Origin: Clostridiales bacterium
GTDB taxonomy: Bacteria > Bacillota > Clostridia > Oscillospirales > Oscillospiraceae
DNA: 55,975 bases
Reading direction: 5' to 3'
NCBI GenBank assembly: GCA_014799475.1
Contig: JAAVHX010000020.1
Location: forward strand, 1-55,975
Positions 42,161 through 50,845 of this stretch are shown here, one piece after another. The notes under the pieces were generated by a model, which made no database searches, was not told the DNA's origin, and was given only the letters and a program-made list of their open reading frames with translations. Position 1 is the first letter of the stretch, and the number at the start of each line of letters is the position of its first letter. Both the position numbers and the translations under genes were made by a program.

Positions 42161-42281
42161 AATTTTTCAGGTGTTTTCGGCGAAAAATTCCTTTTTCCCC
42201 GTGATGATTCCCGGTTTTTTGTGGTAAGTGCACAACAAAAAATTGGAAATTTTGTCGTTTTCAACGATTTTGCGGAAAATG
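42161..42281. promoter_or_regulatory. Palindromes in lsrA-lsrR intergenic region, candidate LsrR sites
   Basis: aatttttc/gaaaaatt (42161-42189), an acaaaa...ttttgt palindrome near 42234-42256 and cgtt-ttc-aacg at about 42257-42270 lie between the divergent promoters. LsrR represses both directions in enteric bacteria, so these are candidate operators. Partial cre-like motifs also occur here, but none matches well. Confidence 0.4.
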
Positions 42282-42302
42282 AAGGAATTCTTTCGCTTTC
42301 AT

Positions 42303-42332
42303 TTGACAGTGGCCACACGGGGGTGCTATACT
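42303..42332 (+). promoter_or_regulatory. Promoter of lsrR-lsrK-cupin operon
   Basis: TTGACA (42303-42308), an 18-base spacer and TATACT (42327-42332), 58 bases before the lsrR start. Confidence 0.75.
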
Positions 42333-42389
42333 ATTGACGTAAAACATTTGCTGACAATCAAAACTTTTGTCGATTTTGGAGCGGATGGA

Positions 42390-43340
42390 ATGGACGAGCG
42401 GATAGACAGGCTCAACCGGGCCGATTATGAGCACCGCCTGATGATCAAAGCGGTGTGGTACTACTACATAGAAAACTACACCCAGCAGAACATTTCCCAT
42501 CTTTTGGGAGTGAGCCGCTCAAAAGTCATTGCCCTGCTGGAGCGGGCCCGCCAGTCGGGGGTCATCCAGTTCAACGTCCAGCAGGACAGCAGCCGCCGGA
42601 TGGAGATGGAACGGGAGCTGCTCTCCCGCTTCAGCCTGCGGGATATATTTATCGTCCCCAGCGCGGGCACCCTGACCAACCCCAACGAGAGCATCGCCCA
42701 GGCCGCCGCCATGTATATCCTGCGCCGCGCGGCGGACGACGCGTTTATCAACATGGGCTACGGCGACACCACCAGCCGCATCCTCAACCACCTGGCCACG
42801 GCGGCCCAGATCCCCTTGAATGTGGTCAGCCTGGCGGGCGGCGTCAACTATTACCTGCCCAACACCAACTCCAACGTGTTCAACGCCCGGCTGTACCTCA
42901 TCCCATCCCCCCTGCTGCTGTCCAGCGGGTCGCTGCGGGACTCCCTGCGGCGGGAGCCGGACGTGGAGGAGATCTTCCGCATGATCCCCCTGTCCAGCAT
43001 GAGCGTGGTGGGCATCGGGTGCTTGAACGACCGGGCCACCATCGTGAAAAACGGCATCCTCAACCACAACGATTTCACCTTCCTGAAAATGCAGGGGGCG
43101 GTGGGGGACGTGCTCAGCCATTTTCTGGACAGAAACGGGGAGATCGTCTCCCACGACCTGGAGGGGCGGCTCATGAGCACCCCGATGAGCCAGCTCAAAA
43201 CGCTGGACAACGTCATCGGCGCGGCGGGGGGCCCGGACAAGGCGGAGGCCATCCTGGCCGTCCTCCGGGGGGGCTGCCTGGACGTGCTGATCACCGACGA
43301 GGACACCGCCCAGCTGCTGCTGGAGGCCCCCGATTCGTGA
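42390..43340 (+). CDS. lsrR: LsrR, SorC-family repressor of AI-2 genes
   Basis: A 316-residue regulator, the same length as E. coli LsrR. The N-terminal helix-turn-helix reads YTQQNISHLLGVSRSKVIALLERARQ; the C-terminal sugar-binding domain has NMGYGDTTSRILNHLA, AGGVNYYLP and VGIGCLND. Phospho-AI-2 binding would release it from DNA. The start at 42390 follows GGAGCGGATGGA. It is divergent from lsrA with lsrK directly downstream, as in enteric lsr loci. Confidence 0.9.
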   Translation: MDERIDRLNRADYEHRLMIKAVWYYYIENYTQQNISHLLGVSRSKVIALLERARQSGVIQFNVQQDSSRRMEMERELLSRFSLRDIFIVPSAGTLTNPNESIAQAAAMYILRRAADDAFINMGYGDTTSRILNHLATAAQIPLNVVSLAGGVNYYLPNTNSNVFNARLYLIPSPLLLSSGSLRDSLRREPDVEEIFRMIPLSSMSVVGIGCLNDRATIVKNGILNHNDFTFLKMQGAVGDVLSHFLDRNGEIVSHDLEGRLMSTPMSQLKTLDNVIGAAGGPDKAEAILAVLRGGCLDVLITDEDTAQLLLEAPDS

Positions 43341-43395
43341 CCTGATCGTGTAGAAAAACCAAATCTATCATAAATCGAAATTAGGAGGTATCCCC

Positions 43396-44958
43396 ATGGC
43401 GAAATACCTGATGGCAGTGGACGCCGGCACCGGCAGCGTCCGGGCGGTGGTTTTTTCCCTGGACGGCGAGCAGGTGGGCTGCGTCCAGCGGGAGTGGTCC
43501 CACCGGGAAGACCCGCGCTGGCCGGGCAGCATGGACTTCGATTGGGTGCACAACTGGGAGCTGGCCCGGGGCTGTGTCCGGGGCGTGCTGGAGGAGACGG
43601 GCATTCCCCCTGCCGACATCGCCGCTGTGTCCACCACCTGTATGCGGGAGGGCATCCTGCTCTACGACAAGGATGGCAATGAGATCTGGGCCTGCGCCAA
43701 CGTGGACGCCCGCAGCGATGCCCAGGTGGCCCAGCTCAAGGAGCTGGATCCGGCGCTGGAGAAGGAAGTCTACTTAAAGTCCGGCCAGACCTATGCCCTG
43801 GGGGCGCTGCCCCGGATCCTCTGGGTACGGGACAATCTGCCCGAGGTGTATGAAAAGACCGCCGCGGTGGGGATGTTCAACGACTGGCTCATCTACAAGC
43901 TCACCGGCAAGCTGGCGGTAGAGCCCAGTAACGGCAGCACCACCGGCATCATGGATCTCCAGTCTCGGGACTGGCTGCCGGAGATCGCGGAGAAATGCGG
44001 CCTGCGCGCCGACATCTTCCCCCCGGTGGTGGAGTGCGGGACCAATTTCGCCCAGGTGAACGCAAAGGGGGCCGCCGACACCGGGCTGCTGGAGGGCACC
44101 CCCGTGGTGGTGGGCGGCGGCGACTGCCAGCTGGGCACGCTGGGCGTGGGCGCCTATAAGGCCAACCAGGCCGCCGTGTTCGGCGGGAGCTTCTGGCAGT
44201 ATGAGTTCAACACCGACTCGGGCAAGACCGACCCGGGCTGCCGGGTGCGGGTGAACTGCGCGGCGGTGCCCAACCTGTGGCAGTACGAGGCCCTGGCCTT
44301 CAAGCCGGGACTGGTGATGCGCTGGTTCCGGGACGGCTTCTGTCAGGCGGAGGTGGAGGAGGCCCGCCGCACCGGCCGGGACCCCTACGACCTGATGAAC
44401 GAGAAGGCAAAGGACATCCCTGCCGGCAGCTACGGGATGCAGTGCTGCTTCAGCGACACCATGAATTTCATCGACTGGCGGCACGCCAGCCCCACCTTCA
44501 CCAACTTCCTGCTGGAGCCGGAGAAGTTCAACAAATACACCTTCTACCGGGCCATCCTGGAAAATACCGCCTTGCTGGTGCGCAGCCACATCGAGCTGGT
44601 GCGCGAAGCCACCGGCCACGAGCCGGAGGAGCTGATCTTTGCCGGCGGCGCCGCCAAGAGCCCGCTGTGGAGCCAGATCGTGGCGGACGTCACCGGCAAG
44701 CCGGTGAAGGTGCCCGTGGTCAAGGAGGCCACCGCCCTGGGCGCGGCCATCCTGGCGGGCGTGGGCGTGGGGCTGTACGCCGGCCTGGAGGAGGCGGTGG
44801 AGCGCACGGTGAAGTGGGACCGGGTGTACCAGCCGGACGCCTCTGTCAAGGCGGTGTACGACGAGCTGTACACGAGCTGGAAGCGGATCTACCCCGCGCA
44901 GCTGGCGCTGTGCGGTGAAGGGCTGACCCGGAATATGTGGATCGCCCCCGGTCTGTGA
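43396..44958 (+). CDS. lsrK: LsrK, autoinducer-2 kinase
   Basis: A 520-residue FGGY-family sugar kinase. The N-terminal phosphate loop AVDAGTGSVRAVVF, family signature around GMFNDWLIYKLTGKLAVEPS, and ATP-site glycine motifs VVVGGGDCQLG and LIFAGGAAKSPLW are present. It phosphorylates AI-2 (DPD) at C5 in the cytoplasm, trapping it and making the LsrR ligand. AGGAGGTATCCCC precedes the start. It lies 55 bases after lsrR. Confidence 0.92.
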   Translation: MAKYLMAVDAGTGSVRAVVFSLDGEQVGCVQREWSHREDPRWPGSMDFDWVHNWELARGCVRGVLEETGIPPADIAAVSTTCMREGILLYDKDGNEIWACANVDARSDAQVAQLKELDPALEKEVYLKSGQTYALGALPRILWVRDNLPEVYEKTAAVGMFNDWLIYKLTGKLAVEPSNGSTTGIMDLQSRDWLPEIAEKCGLRADIFPPVVECGTNFAQVNAKGAADTGLLEGTPVVVGGGDCQLGTLGVGAYKANQAAVFGGSFWQYEFNTDSGKTDPGCRVRVNCAAVPNLWQYEALAFKPGLVMRWFRDGFCQAEVEEARRTGRDPYDLMNEKAKDIPAGSYGMQCCFSDTMNFIDWRHASPTFTNFLLEPEKFNKYTFYRAILENTALLVRSHIELVREATGHEPEELIFAGGAAKSPLWSQIVADVTGKPVKVPVVKEATALGAAILAGVGVGLYAGLEEAVERTVKWDRVYQPDASVKAVYDELYTSWKRIYPAQLALCGEGLTRNMWIAPGL

Positions 44959-44994
44959 TCCCGTCGGGCCAATTTTGGATAGGAGGAGAAGCGT

Positions 44995-45345
44995 ATGTTT
45001 ATCATCAATGAGAATGAGCGGGAATACCGCTTTGGGGAGAGCGGCCCGAAGTATCTTATGAAAGGCCCCCGGATGAATTTCGCCCTGGTGCGGTTCCGCC
45101 CCGGCGAGGACTTCCAGGCCCACTACCACAACGTGATGGAGGAGAATTTCTTCGTCCTGGAGGGCAAGGTGGACATCGTGGTGGACGGGGTGAAGCACGT
45201 GCTGAGCGCGGGCGACCTGATCCACATCGAGCCGGGCGAGGTCCACTATGTCAAGAATTCCTACGATGAGCCGATGAAGATGATCTCCACCCTTGCCCCC
45301 TATCAGGAGGTGGACAAGGTCAACGTGGATAACCCGGTGTACTGA
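44995..45345 (+). CDS. Cupin-domain protein of the lsr locus
   Basis: A 116-residue single cupin. Motif 1 (HYHNVMEENFFVLEG, supplying histidines and glutamate for a metal) and motif 2 (AGDLIHIEPGEVHYVKN, supplying another histidine) are intact. It follows lsrK by 36 bases behind AGGAGGAG. Enteric lsr operons carry lsrG here, an isomerase acting on phospho-AI-2 before LsrF. No lsrG-like gene exists in this locus. A metal-dependent cupin isomerase replacing LsrG is a reasonable inference. Confidence 0.8.
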   Translation: MFIINENEREYRFGESGPKYLMKGPRMNFALVRFRPGEDFQAHYHNVMEENFFVLEGKVDIVVDGVKHVLSAGDLIHIEPGEVHYVKNSYDEPMKMISTLAPYQEVDKVNVDNPVY

Positions 45346-45401
45346 GCCCTGTAACCGGGGATTATCCTGTCCCGCATTCAATTACGATTTGTGCTTTGCG
45401 A

Positions 45402-45446
45402 AACGCCGCCCCCCGGCCATGGGCCGGGGGGCGGCGTTCACATTTT
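45402..45446. terminator. Strong convergent terminator after cupin and VanY genes
   Basis: Perfect 17-bp stem (45402-45418 with 45422-45438), loop atg, then cacattttt on the plus strand. It separates two converging transcripts and could serve both. Confidence 0.85.
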
Positions 45447-45494
45447 TGGATGGGAGACCTTGGTGATCCCTGTGTATGGCGGAATTGCCGCTGC

Positions 45495-46271
45495 TTACCG
45501 CGAGAGATATTCCTCCAGGCACAGCCCGCCCTCCATGATCTCTTTGGCGGCGTCCGCCCCCACATAGCGGTAGTGCCAGGGCTCGTAGCTCACGCCGGTG
45601 AGGGCGCTCTTGTCCGTGGGATAGCGCAGGATGAAGCCGTACTCCCAGCAGTGGGCCATAAGCCACCGCTGGACGGGGGTGTTTTCCTGGCCCTCGTCTA
45701 AAACCTGATAGGACAGGTCCACGATGTCCACCGCCAGCCCGGTCTGATGCTCGCTGGTGCCGGGGCGGGCCACCCACATGGCGGCCTGCGCCTCGGCCTC
45801 CGCCTGTATGTAACCCCGGGCCAGCCAGTTTTGCACCTCGGCCTCAAAGAGCCGTTCCTGGTCGTCCCAGGTGCGCAGGGAGGAGCAGATCAGCGGCTGG
45901 AGCCCCGCTGCCCGGGCGTCGTCCATCATGGCCTGGAGGGCGGGATAGGCCCGGCTGTCGATGGTGTGGCCGTTACGCAGCTGGGTCAGCTCGGGCACGG
46001 CAAAGCCCTCCGGCAGGGGGTGGTCGAAGTTGACCAGCGTCAGCGCCCAGCCCTCCCGGTCAGGGATGGGTGTGGGGGAGGGGAGGGGCTTGTCCGACGG
46101 GGAAACGGGGGCCTGGAGCGGGGGCGGCGCGGCGGCTGCCAGGACGGGATCGGCAGCGTCATAATAGGCGGACGCCCCGTTCCAGCCCGTCCCCACCCCG
46201 GCGGCAAACAGCAGCAGGGCCAGGGCGATGAGCAGGGGCAGGGGGAGGCTGCGGCGGCGCTTGGTTTTCAT
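45495..46271 (-). CDS. VanY-family D-alanyl-D-alanine carboxypeptidase
   Basis: A 258-residue protein with one N-terminal transmembrane anchor (about 9-28) and a proline-rich stalk. The zinc peptidase domain has the R...S-x-H-x-x-G-x-A-x-D motif (TSEHQTGLAVDI), a substrate arginine (SSLRTWDDQ) and EPWHYRYV. It trims the terminal D-alanine of peptidoglycan stem peptides outside the membrane. The start at 46271 has AAGGAG upstream. It lies 90 bases downstream of the VanRS-like operon on the same strand, suggesting joint control. Confidence 0.9.
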   Translation of the reverse strand: MKTKRRRSLPLPLLIALALLLFAAGVGTGWNGASAYYDAADPVLAAAAPPPLQAPVSPSDKPLPSPTPIPDREGWALTLVNFDHPLPEGFAVPELTQLRNGHTIDSRAYPALQAMMDDARAAGLQPLICSSLRTWDDQERLFEAEVQNWLARGYIQAEAEAQAAMWVARPGTSEHQTGLAVDIVDLSYQVLDEGQENTPVQRWLMAHCWEYGFILRYPTDKSALTGVSYEPWHYRYVGADAAKEIMEGGLCLEEYLSR

Positions 46272-46360
46272 GGGGAACACTCCTTTGTATCGGCTGTATT
46301 CCCAGCTTACCATGGGCCGCCGTCGAAATTCGGGCGTTTTTGCATCAAAGTGCCATCTTT

Positions 46361-47152
46361 TCAGCCGTCATAGAAGCTGCTGAAATCCGTCCCTTCCTGG
46401 TCGAGCTCCAGGAAAAAGTTCAGGGCGGTGGGGTTGCGCGACACCGAGTAGTGTACATCGGTGCCGATGACAGAATAATAGAGATTCAGGTAGCGTTTGG
46501 AATCCGGATCCTCCGGCTCCATGGGCTCGATGTCCCGGCCGTGGACCAGGCCCATCATGTCAAAATACCGATCCGCCATGTCCTGAAGCTCGTCCCAGCC
46601 GTAAGGAAGCCACTGGGACATATTGGTGTCAAAAATGTCCACCTCGATGGGCAGGCCGGTCTCGGCATCCATGCTCACCGACAGGGACTTGCTGTGGGGC
46701 GTTGTGTAATACGTCCAGTGGAAGAGGTAGAAAACGGAGGGCTCCTGGACGACTGCCCCCGCCGCCGGGTCCCAGAGCAGCAGGCGTGAGACGGCGAGAT
46801 GCTCGTGGAGGTCAAAGTCCTCGAAAAACCACTCGGGGATAATGCCCGACCCGGTCAACAGCTCCTGGACGGCCTGCGCCTGCTGCAGCTTTGTGAGATC
46901 ATCGGCGTAGGCCCCCACGTTGGAGGACAGGATGGGGTGCTGCACGGAATACCGGTCGGTGAACAGCACCATGCGGTCGGTCAGGCTGAGGGGTTCATAG
47001 ACGGGCAGGGCGTCCGCCTTCAGCTCCTCCGTGTGAATCTGCCCGAACTGCTGTGCGTCCCTGGCCTGGGAGACGCGGGCGGGCAGCACCGCCGCCCCCG
47101 CCACGATCAGGCAGGTCAGCACTGGGAACAGCCATTTTTTCAACAGCTTCAT
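46361..47152 (-). CDS. Exported protein of two-component operon
   Basis: A 263-residue protein with an N-terminal membrane anchor or signal (WLFPVLTCLIVAGAAVLPA, about 7-25) and an outer domain of unknown fold, rich in Tyr/Trp. Its ATG overlaps the histidine kinase stop by 4 bases, so it is made with the kinase and probably tunes its activity, as YycH/YycI-like proteins do in other systems. No recognisable motif. Confidence 0.7.
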   Translation of the reverse strand: MKLLKKWLFPVLTCLIVAGAAVLPARVSQARDAQQFGQIHTEELKADALPVYEPLSLTDRMVLFTDRYSVQHPILSSNVGAYADDLTKLQQAQAVQELLTGSGIIPEWFFEDFDLHEHLAVSRLLLWDPAAGAVVQEPSVFYLFHWTYYTTPHSKSLSVSMDAETGLPIEVDIFDTNMSQWLPYGWDELQDMADRYFDMMGLVHGRDIEPMEPEDPDSKRYLNLYYSVIGTDVHYSVSRNPTALNFFLELDQEGTDFSSFYDG

Positions 47153-48558
47153 GCCTCCGCCCCTCCCCTCAAATGGATGCTTGCCGTGGTGCCTTGGCCC
47201 AAGACGCTCTCAAATTCCAGCGTCCCGCCGTGGAGTTCCACGATCCGCCGGCACAGCGCCAGCCCCAGTCCCGCGCCCCCCTGGGCCCGTGAGCGGGACT
47301 TGTCCACCATGTAAAACGGTTCGGTGATGCGGCTCAGCTCGTCCGCCGGGACGCCCTTGCCGGTATCCGATACCTGGATGAGATAGCCGCCCCCCTCGGC
47401 CCGCCCGGTGAGGGTAATTTTTCCGCCGGAGGGCGTGGCCTTCCGGGCGTTGTCCAGCAGGTTGAGGCACACCGTCTCCATCAGGTCGGATTCGATGAGG
47501 GCGGTGGCTTCCTCCGCTTCCACCTTTAATCGGATGCCCTCCCGCTCCAGGGTGGGGCGCAGGGCGTTCCCCGTCCGCTCCAGGAACGCGCCCATGGGTA
47601 CCGGGCGCATGGGAAAGTCCCGCTCATCCAGCACGATCAGCTCCATCAGCTTGCCCGACAGGGCCTCCAGCCGCCTCCCCTCCCGGAAAATATATCCGGC
47701 GCTCTCCCGCACCTGTGACCGCGTATGATCGCGGGACTGGAGCAGCTCCGCGTAACCGATGATGGAGGTGAGGGGCGTTTTGATCTCGTGGGCAAAGCTG
47801 CCGGTGAACTCCTTTTCCCGCCGGGCGGCGTCGGCAAGGGCCTCCATCTGCCCCTCGATCCGCTGGGCCATGGCGTTAAAGTCGGCGGAGAGGGCGCCCA
47901 GCTCGTCATCGCTGGTCACGGCCACCCGCTGGCCCAGCTCGCCGTCCGCCATTTTTCGGGCGGCGGCGGACACCCGCGCCAGCGGCCGCAGGATCAGGTG
48001 GGACACCAGCAGCGACAGCAGCCCCACCCCGGCGATGAGGGCCAGCATGACATAGAAAAAGCTCCGGTACTGGGCGGAGCGCTGGGAAAACAGGGCGGTG
48101 ACGTCCCGGCAGTTTTCCAAATACACCGTCTCGCCCAGCAGCGTCATGGCGCTGGCCCCGTGGAGCAGGGAGCGGCCCGCCCCCTGCTCCAGCCGCCAGC
48201 CCCGCCGGTCCGGCCCCAGGCCGGAAATCAACGGGCCGGCCTTCAGAAAGAAAAGCCCGCCCTTATCATACAAGGCCGTGCCGTCCCCGTCGCTGAGCCG
48301 GAAGGCCGCCGCCCTGCCCCCGGTGGTGAGGGACAGGCCGCCCGCTAATCGGGAGAGCTCCTCCGGGCCGGTGAGGACCTTCCCCTCCATCTCCCGGGAC
48401 AGGGCGTAGCGGAGCATATCGTTCTCCGCGTACAGCGACTCCACCTCCTGGTCGAGGGAGGCGCGGAACTGTCCGTTGATGAGCCAGAACCCGACCAGGG
48501 CGCAGGCCAGCACGGTGACGGATACCATGGAGCAAAAGAGCTTCCAGAACAGCTTCAT
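47149..48558 (-). CDS. Sensor histidine kinase, VanS-like
   Basis: A 469-residue kinase with transmembrane helices at about 8-27 and 166-190 enclosing a 135-residue outer domain. HAMP (about 190-240), the dimerization domain with H257 (GSFAHEIKTPLTS), and an ATPase with NLLDNARKAT, DTGKGVP and GGAGLGLAL follow. It starts 1 base after the response-regulator stop. Neighbouring VanY and a small exported protein point to cell-wall sensing. Confidence 0.92.
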   Translation of the reverse strand: MKLFWKLFCSMVSVTVLACALVGFWLINGQFRASLDQEVESLYAENDMLRYALSREMEGKVLTGPEELSRLAGGLSLTTGGRAAAFRLSDGDGTALYDKGGLFFLKAGPLISGLGPDRRGWRLEQGAGRSLLHGASAMTLLGETVYLENCRDVTALFSQRSAQYRSFFYVMLALIAGVGLLSLLVSHLILRPLARVSAAARKMADGELGQRVAVTSDDELGALSADFNAMAQRIEGQMEALADAARREKEFTGSFAHEIKTPLTSIIGYAELLQSRDHTRSQVRESAGYIFREGRRLEALSGKLMELIVLDERDFPMRPVPMGAFLERTGNALRPTLEREGIRLKVEAEEATALIESDLMETVCLNLLDNARKATPSGGKITLTGRAEGGGYLIQVSDTGKGVPADELSRITEPFYMVDKSRSRAQGGAGLGLALCRRIVELHGGTLEFESVLGQGTTASIHLRGGAEA

Positions 48559-48559
48559 G

Positions 48560-49216
48560 TCACACCTCCAGGCGGTAACCCACCTTGTACACCGCCACCA
48601 GCCGCTTTTCCAGCCCCAGCTTCTTGCGCATCCGCTGGATGTGCAGGTCCACGGTGCGGCTGTCCCCCAGGTACTCGTCTCCCCACACCTTTTCGTAAAT
48701 GCGGTCCCGGTACAGGGCGATATTTTTATTCTGGACGAACAGCAGCAGAAGGTCGTATTCCTTGGCGGTCAGCGCCACGGCCGCGCCGCCCCGGCGCACC
48801 GTGTGGGCTGCGGTGTCGATCTCAATGTCCGGCGGCAGGGACAGCACCCGCCCCGTTTTGCCGCACCGGCGCAGCACCGTCTCCACCCGGGCCAGCAGCT
48901 CCATCAGCTCAAAGGGCTTGGTGATGTAGTCCTCCGCCCCCAGCCGCAGGCCCCGCACCCGGTCCTCCACCGTCCCCTTGGCGGTGAGGAAGATGACGGG
49001 TATGTCCAGCGTCCGGCAGTATTCCAGCACCTCGTAGCCGTCCGCCCCGGGGAGCATGATGTCCAGCAGCACCAGGTCAAAGGGCTCCCGCTCCAGCAGA
49101 TCCGCGGCCGCGATGCCGTCGGCGGCCCAGGTACAGCGGTAGTCCGGGCCGTCCAAGACGGTTTTGACCAGGTTGGCGATGGGGGGCTCGTCCTCGGCGA
49201 TCAGGATCTTGTTCAT
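48560..49216 (-). CDS. OmpR-family response regulator, VanR-like
   Basis: A 218-residue regulator from the ATG at 49216 with GGAGGTG upstream. The receiver has E8/D9, phosphoacceptor D52 (VLLDIMLPGADG) and the lysine in ITKPFELMELL. The winged-helix domain contains LTAKEYDLLLLF and RTVDLHIQRMRKKL. A TATAAT box with TGGTG extension lies about 25 bases upstream (49236-49241 on the plus strand). First gene of the operon with the VanS-like kinase and exported protein. Confidence 0.93.
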   Translation of the reverse strand: MNKILIAEDEPPIANLVKTVLDGPDYRCTWAADGIAAADLLEREPFDLVLLDIMLPGADGYEVLEYCRTLDIPVIFLTAKGTVEDRVRGLRLGAEDYITKPFELMELLARVETVLRRCGKTGRVLSLPPDIEIDTAAHTVRRGGAAVALTAKEYDLLLLFVQNKNIALYRDRIYEKVWGDEYLGDSRTVDLHIQRMRKKLGLEKRLVAVYKVGYRLEV

Positions 49217-49307
49217 GGGAACACACCTCCAATATTTTATTATACACCAATGCCCATCATTTTTGCATCGCCGTTTTGCCCGCCCGCGCCTGAAAGCAGG
49301 CAAAGCA

Positions 49308-49332
49308 AGCGCCCCGCCGGCGGCGGGGCGCT
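49308..49332 (-). terminator. Hairpin after ABC-2 permease
   Basis: Perfect 11-bp stem agcgccccgcc/ggcggggcgct with loop ggc, beginning 6 bases after the permease stop. A weak T tract follows on the minus strand. Confidence 0.6.
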
Positions 49333-49337
49333 GTCAG

Positions 49338-49997
49338 TTACACGTCTTTTGCCCCGTAAAAGTACCGGGACAGCAGGAAGGACAGGGCCAGCAGGATCAG
49401 GCCCGCGATGGCCGCGACGAAGGGGATGGCGGCCAGCTGGGTGGAGGTGGGCTCCCCTAGGCTTTCCAGCCACTCCGCGCCGCCAAACACCTTGAAGAAC
49501 AGGATGGCCACGGCAACGATCAGCCCCCCGAGGCCGTATAGAAACAGCCGTGCCCGTTCCGGGCCGAATTTGTACATCAGGGGCACCATAAAGGCAGAGA
49601 CCAGTATCCCCACCAGGCCGCACACCGCGCAGCAGACCATATAGGTCTCACAGGCGTCAACATCCCCGAACCGGCCCAAAGCGCTCATGATAAGCCCCAG
49701 GGCCGCGATGAGGGAAAAGCTGAACAGACACAGCAGAAGGACGCAGAGATACCGTGCGGCTACGGTCTTGGTGCGGCCCACAGGCAGGGCCAGAGCGTAG
49801 GTGTCCCACTTGGCCTGCTTGTCGTAGGCAAAGATGTTCATGGGGAGCACAGCTGTCATCACCATCATCATGCCGCCCACAAACTCAGCCGCCCACACCC
49901 CGGTCAGGGCCAGGCCCACATAGAGCGCGAAAACCAGCACATAGGTGCGCAGGGTCTTACGCAGGATGAGAAAATCCTTGATTACCAGTCCAATCAT
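49338..49997 (-). CDS. ABC-2-type exporter permease
   Basis: A 219-residue membrane protein with six helices, starting MIGLVIKDFLILRKTLRTYV and typical of ABC-2 permeases (GTxE-like MMMVMTAVLPMN turn, DTYALALPVGR loop). The ATG at 49997 is chosen because GGGGGAG precedes it and because it overlaps the ATPase stop by 4 bases. With the ATPase and GntR regulator it forms a YtrABC-like module often induced by cell-wall antibiotics. Confidence 0.88.
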   Translation of the reverse strand: MIGLVIKDFLILRKTLRTYVLVFALYVGLALTGVWAAEFVGGMMMVMTAVLPMNIFAYDKQAKWDTYALALPVGRTKTVAARYLCVLLLCLFSFSLIAALGLIMSALGRFGDVDACETYMVCCAVCGLVGILVSAFMVPLMYKFGPERARLFLYGLGGLIVAVAILFFKVFGGAEWLESLGEPTSTQLAAIPFVAAIAGLILLALSFLLSRYFYGAKDV

Positions 49998-50842
49998 GCT
50001 TTCTCCCCCTTTACCACGAATACCATCAGCTCGTCCAGCGTCACCGGCTCCACCGTCAGGCGGGGATAGAGGCGCTTGAAATCGCTCTTGTGCCGGACGA
50101 GGGCCTCGGCGGAATACTGGCTTTTCCGGGTGCTGACGAGGTAGCCCCGGTCCACCTGCTCCAGATCTGCCTTGGTACATACCAGCCGCCCGTAGCTTTC
50201 CAGCAGGCGGTCCTTCTCATCGCACATCAGCAGTTTGCCCTCATGGAGGTAGGCGATGTAGTCCGCCGCCTTTTCCAGGTCTGACGTGATGTGGCTGGAG
50301 ATGAGGATGGCGTGGTCGTCGTCGGAGACGAATGCCAGGAATTCGTCCAGGATCTCGTCCCGCACCACCGGGTCCAGCCCCGCCGTGGCCTCGTCCAGCA
50401 GCAGGAGGCGGGGCCTATGGGCCAGCGCCGCGGCCAGGGACAGCTTCATCCGCATTCCCCGGGACAGCTCCTTGATGTTTTTCGCCCCGGCCAGGCCGAA
50501 TTTATCCAGGTAGTCCGCGAACAGAGCCCTGTCCCAGCCCTTGTACACATGGCTCAAGACGCTGTTTACGTCCTTCACCCGCAGGTACTCGGAGAAAAAG
50601 CAGTCGTCCATGACGATGCCGATGTCCTCCTTGGCGTGGTCGGGATCAGTCCCCAGCAGGGCGACCGCCCCGCTGCTGGGCTGGGTGATGCCCAGCATGG
50701 ACTTGATGAGGGTGGTCTTGCCCGCGCCGTTCTCCCCGATGAGGCCCAGGATGGAGCCGCCGGGGACGGTCAGGTCGATGGGGCCAAGGGTGAAGGTCTT
50801 GTACTCCTTCACCAGCCCCTTGAGTTCAATACAATTAGTCAT
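49994..50842 (-). CDS. ABC transporter ATP-binding protein
   Basis: A 282-residue ATPase. Walker A is GENGAGKT, the signature is ELSRGMRMKLSLA, Walker B is LLLLDEATAGLD and the switch histidine is in ILISSHI. A C-terminal extension of about 70 residues is typical of ABC-2 exporters. It starts behind GAGGAC at the GntR stop. It powers the following permease; the substrate is unknown. Confidence 0.93.
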   Translation of the reverse strand: MTNCIELKGLVKEYKTFTLGPIDLTVPGGSILGLIGENGAGKTTLIKSMLGITQPSSGAVALLGTDPDHAKEDIGIVMDDCFFSEYLRVKDVNSVLSHVYKGWDRALFADYLDKFGLAGAKNIKELSRGMRMKLSLAAALAHRPRLLLLDEATAGLDPVVRDEILDEFLAFVSDDDHAILISSHITSDLEKAADYIAYLHEGKLLMCDEKDRLLESYGRLVCTKADLEQVDRGYLVSTRKSQYSAEALVRHKSDFKRLYPRLTVEPVTLDELMVFVVKGEKA

Positions 50843-50845
50843 AAG

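Noticed and set aside
42238-42300. Catabolite-repression (cre) sites upstream of lsrR
   Set aside because: TGAAAACGACA- and TGAAAGCGAAAG-like stretches match only half of the cre consensus, so CcpA control is not supported.
43774-45381. 535-codon antisense frame over lsrK and cupin
   Set aside because: Shadow of two clearly recognised genes.
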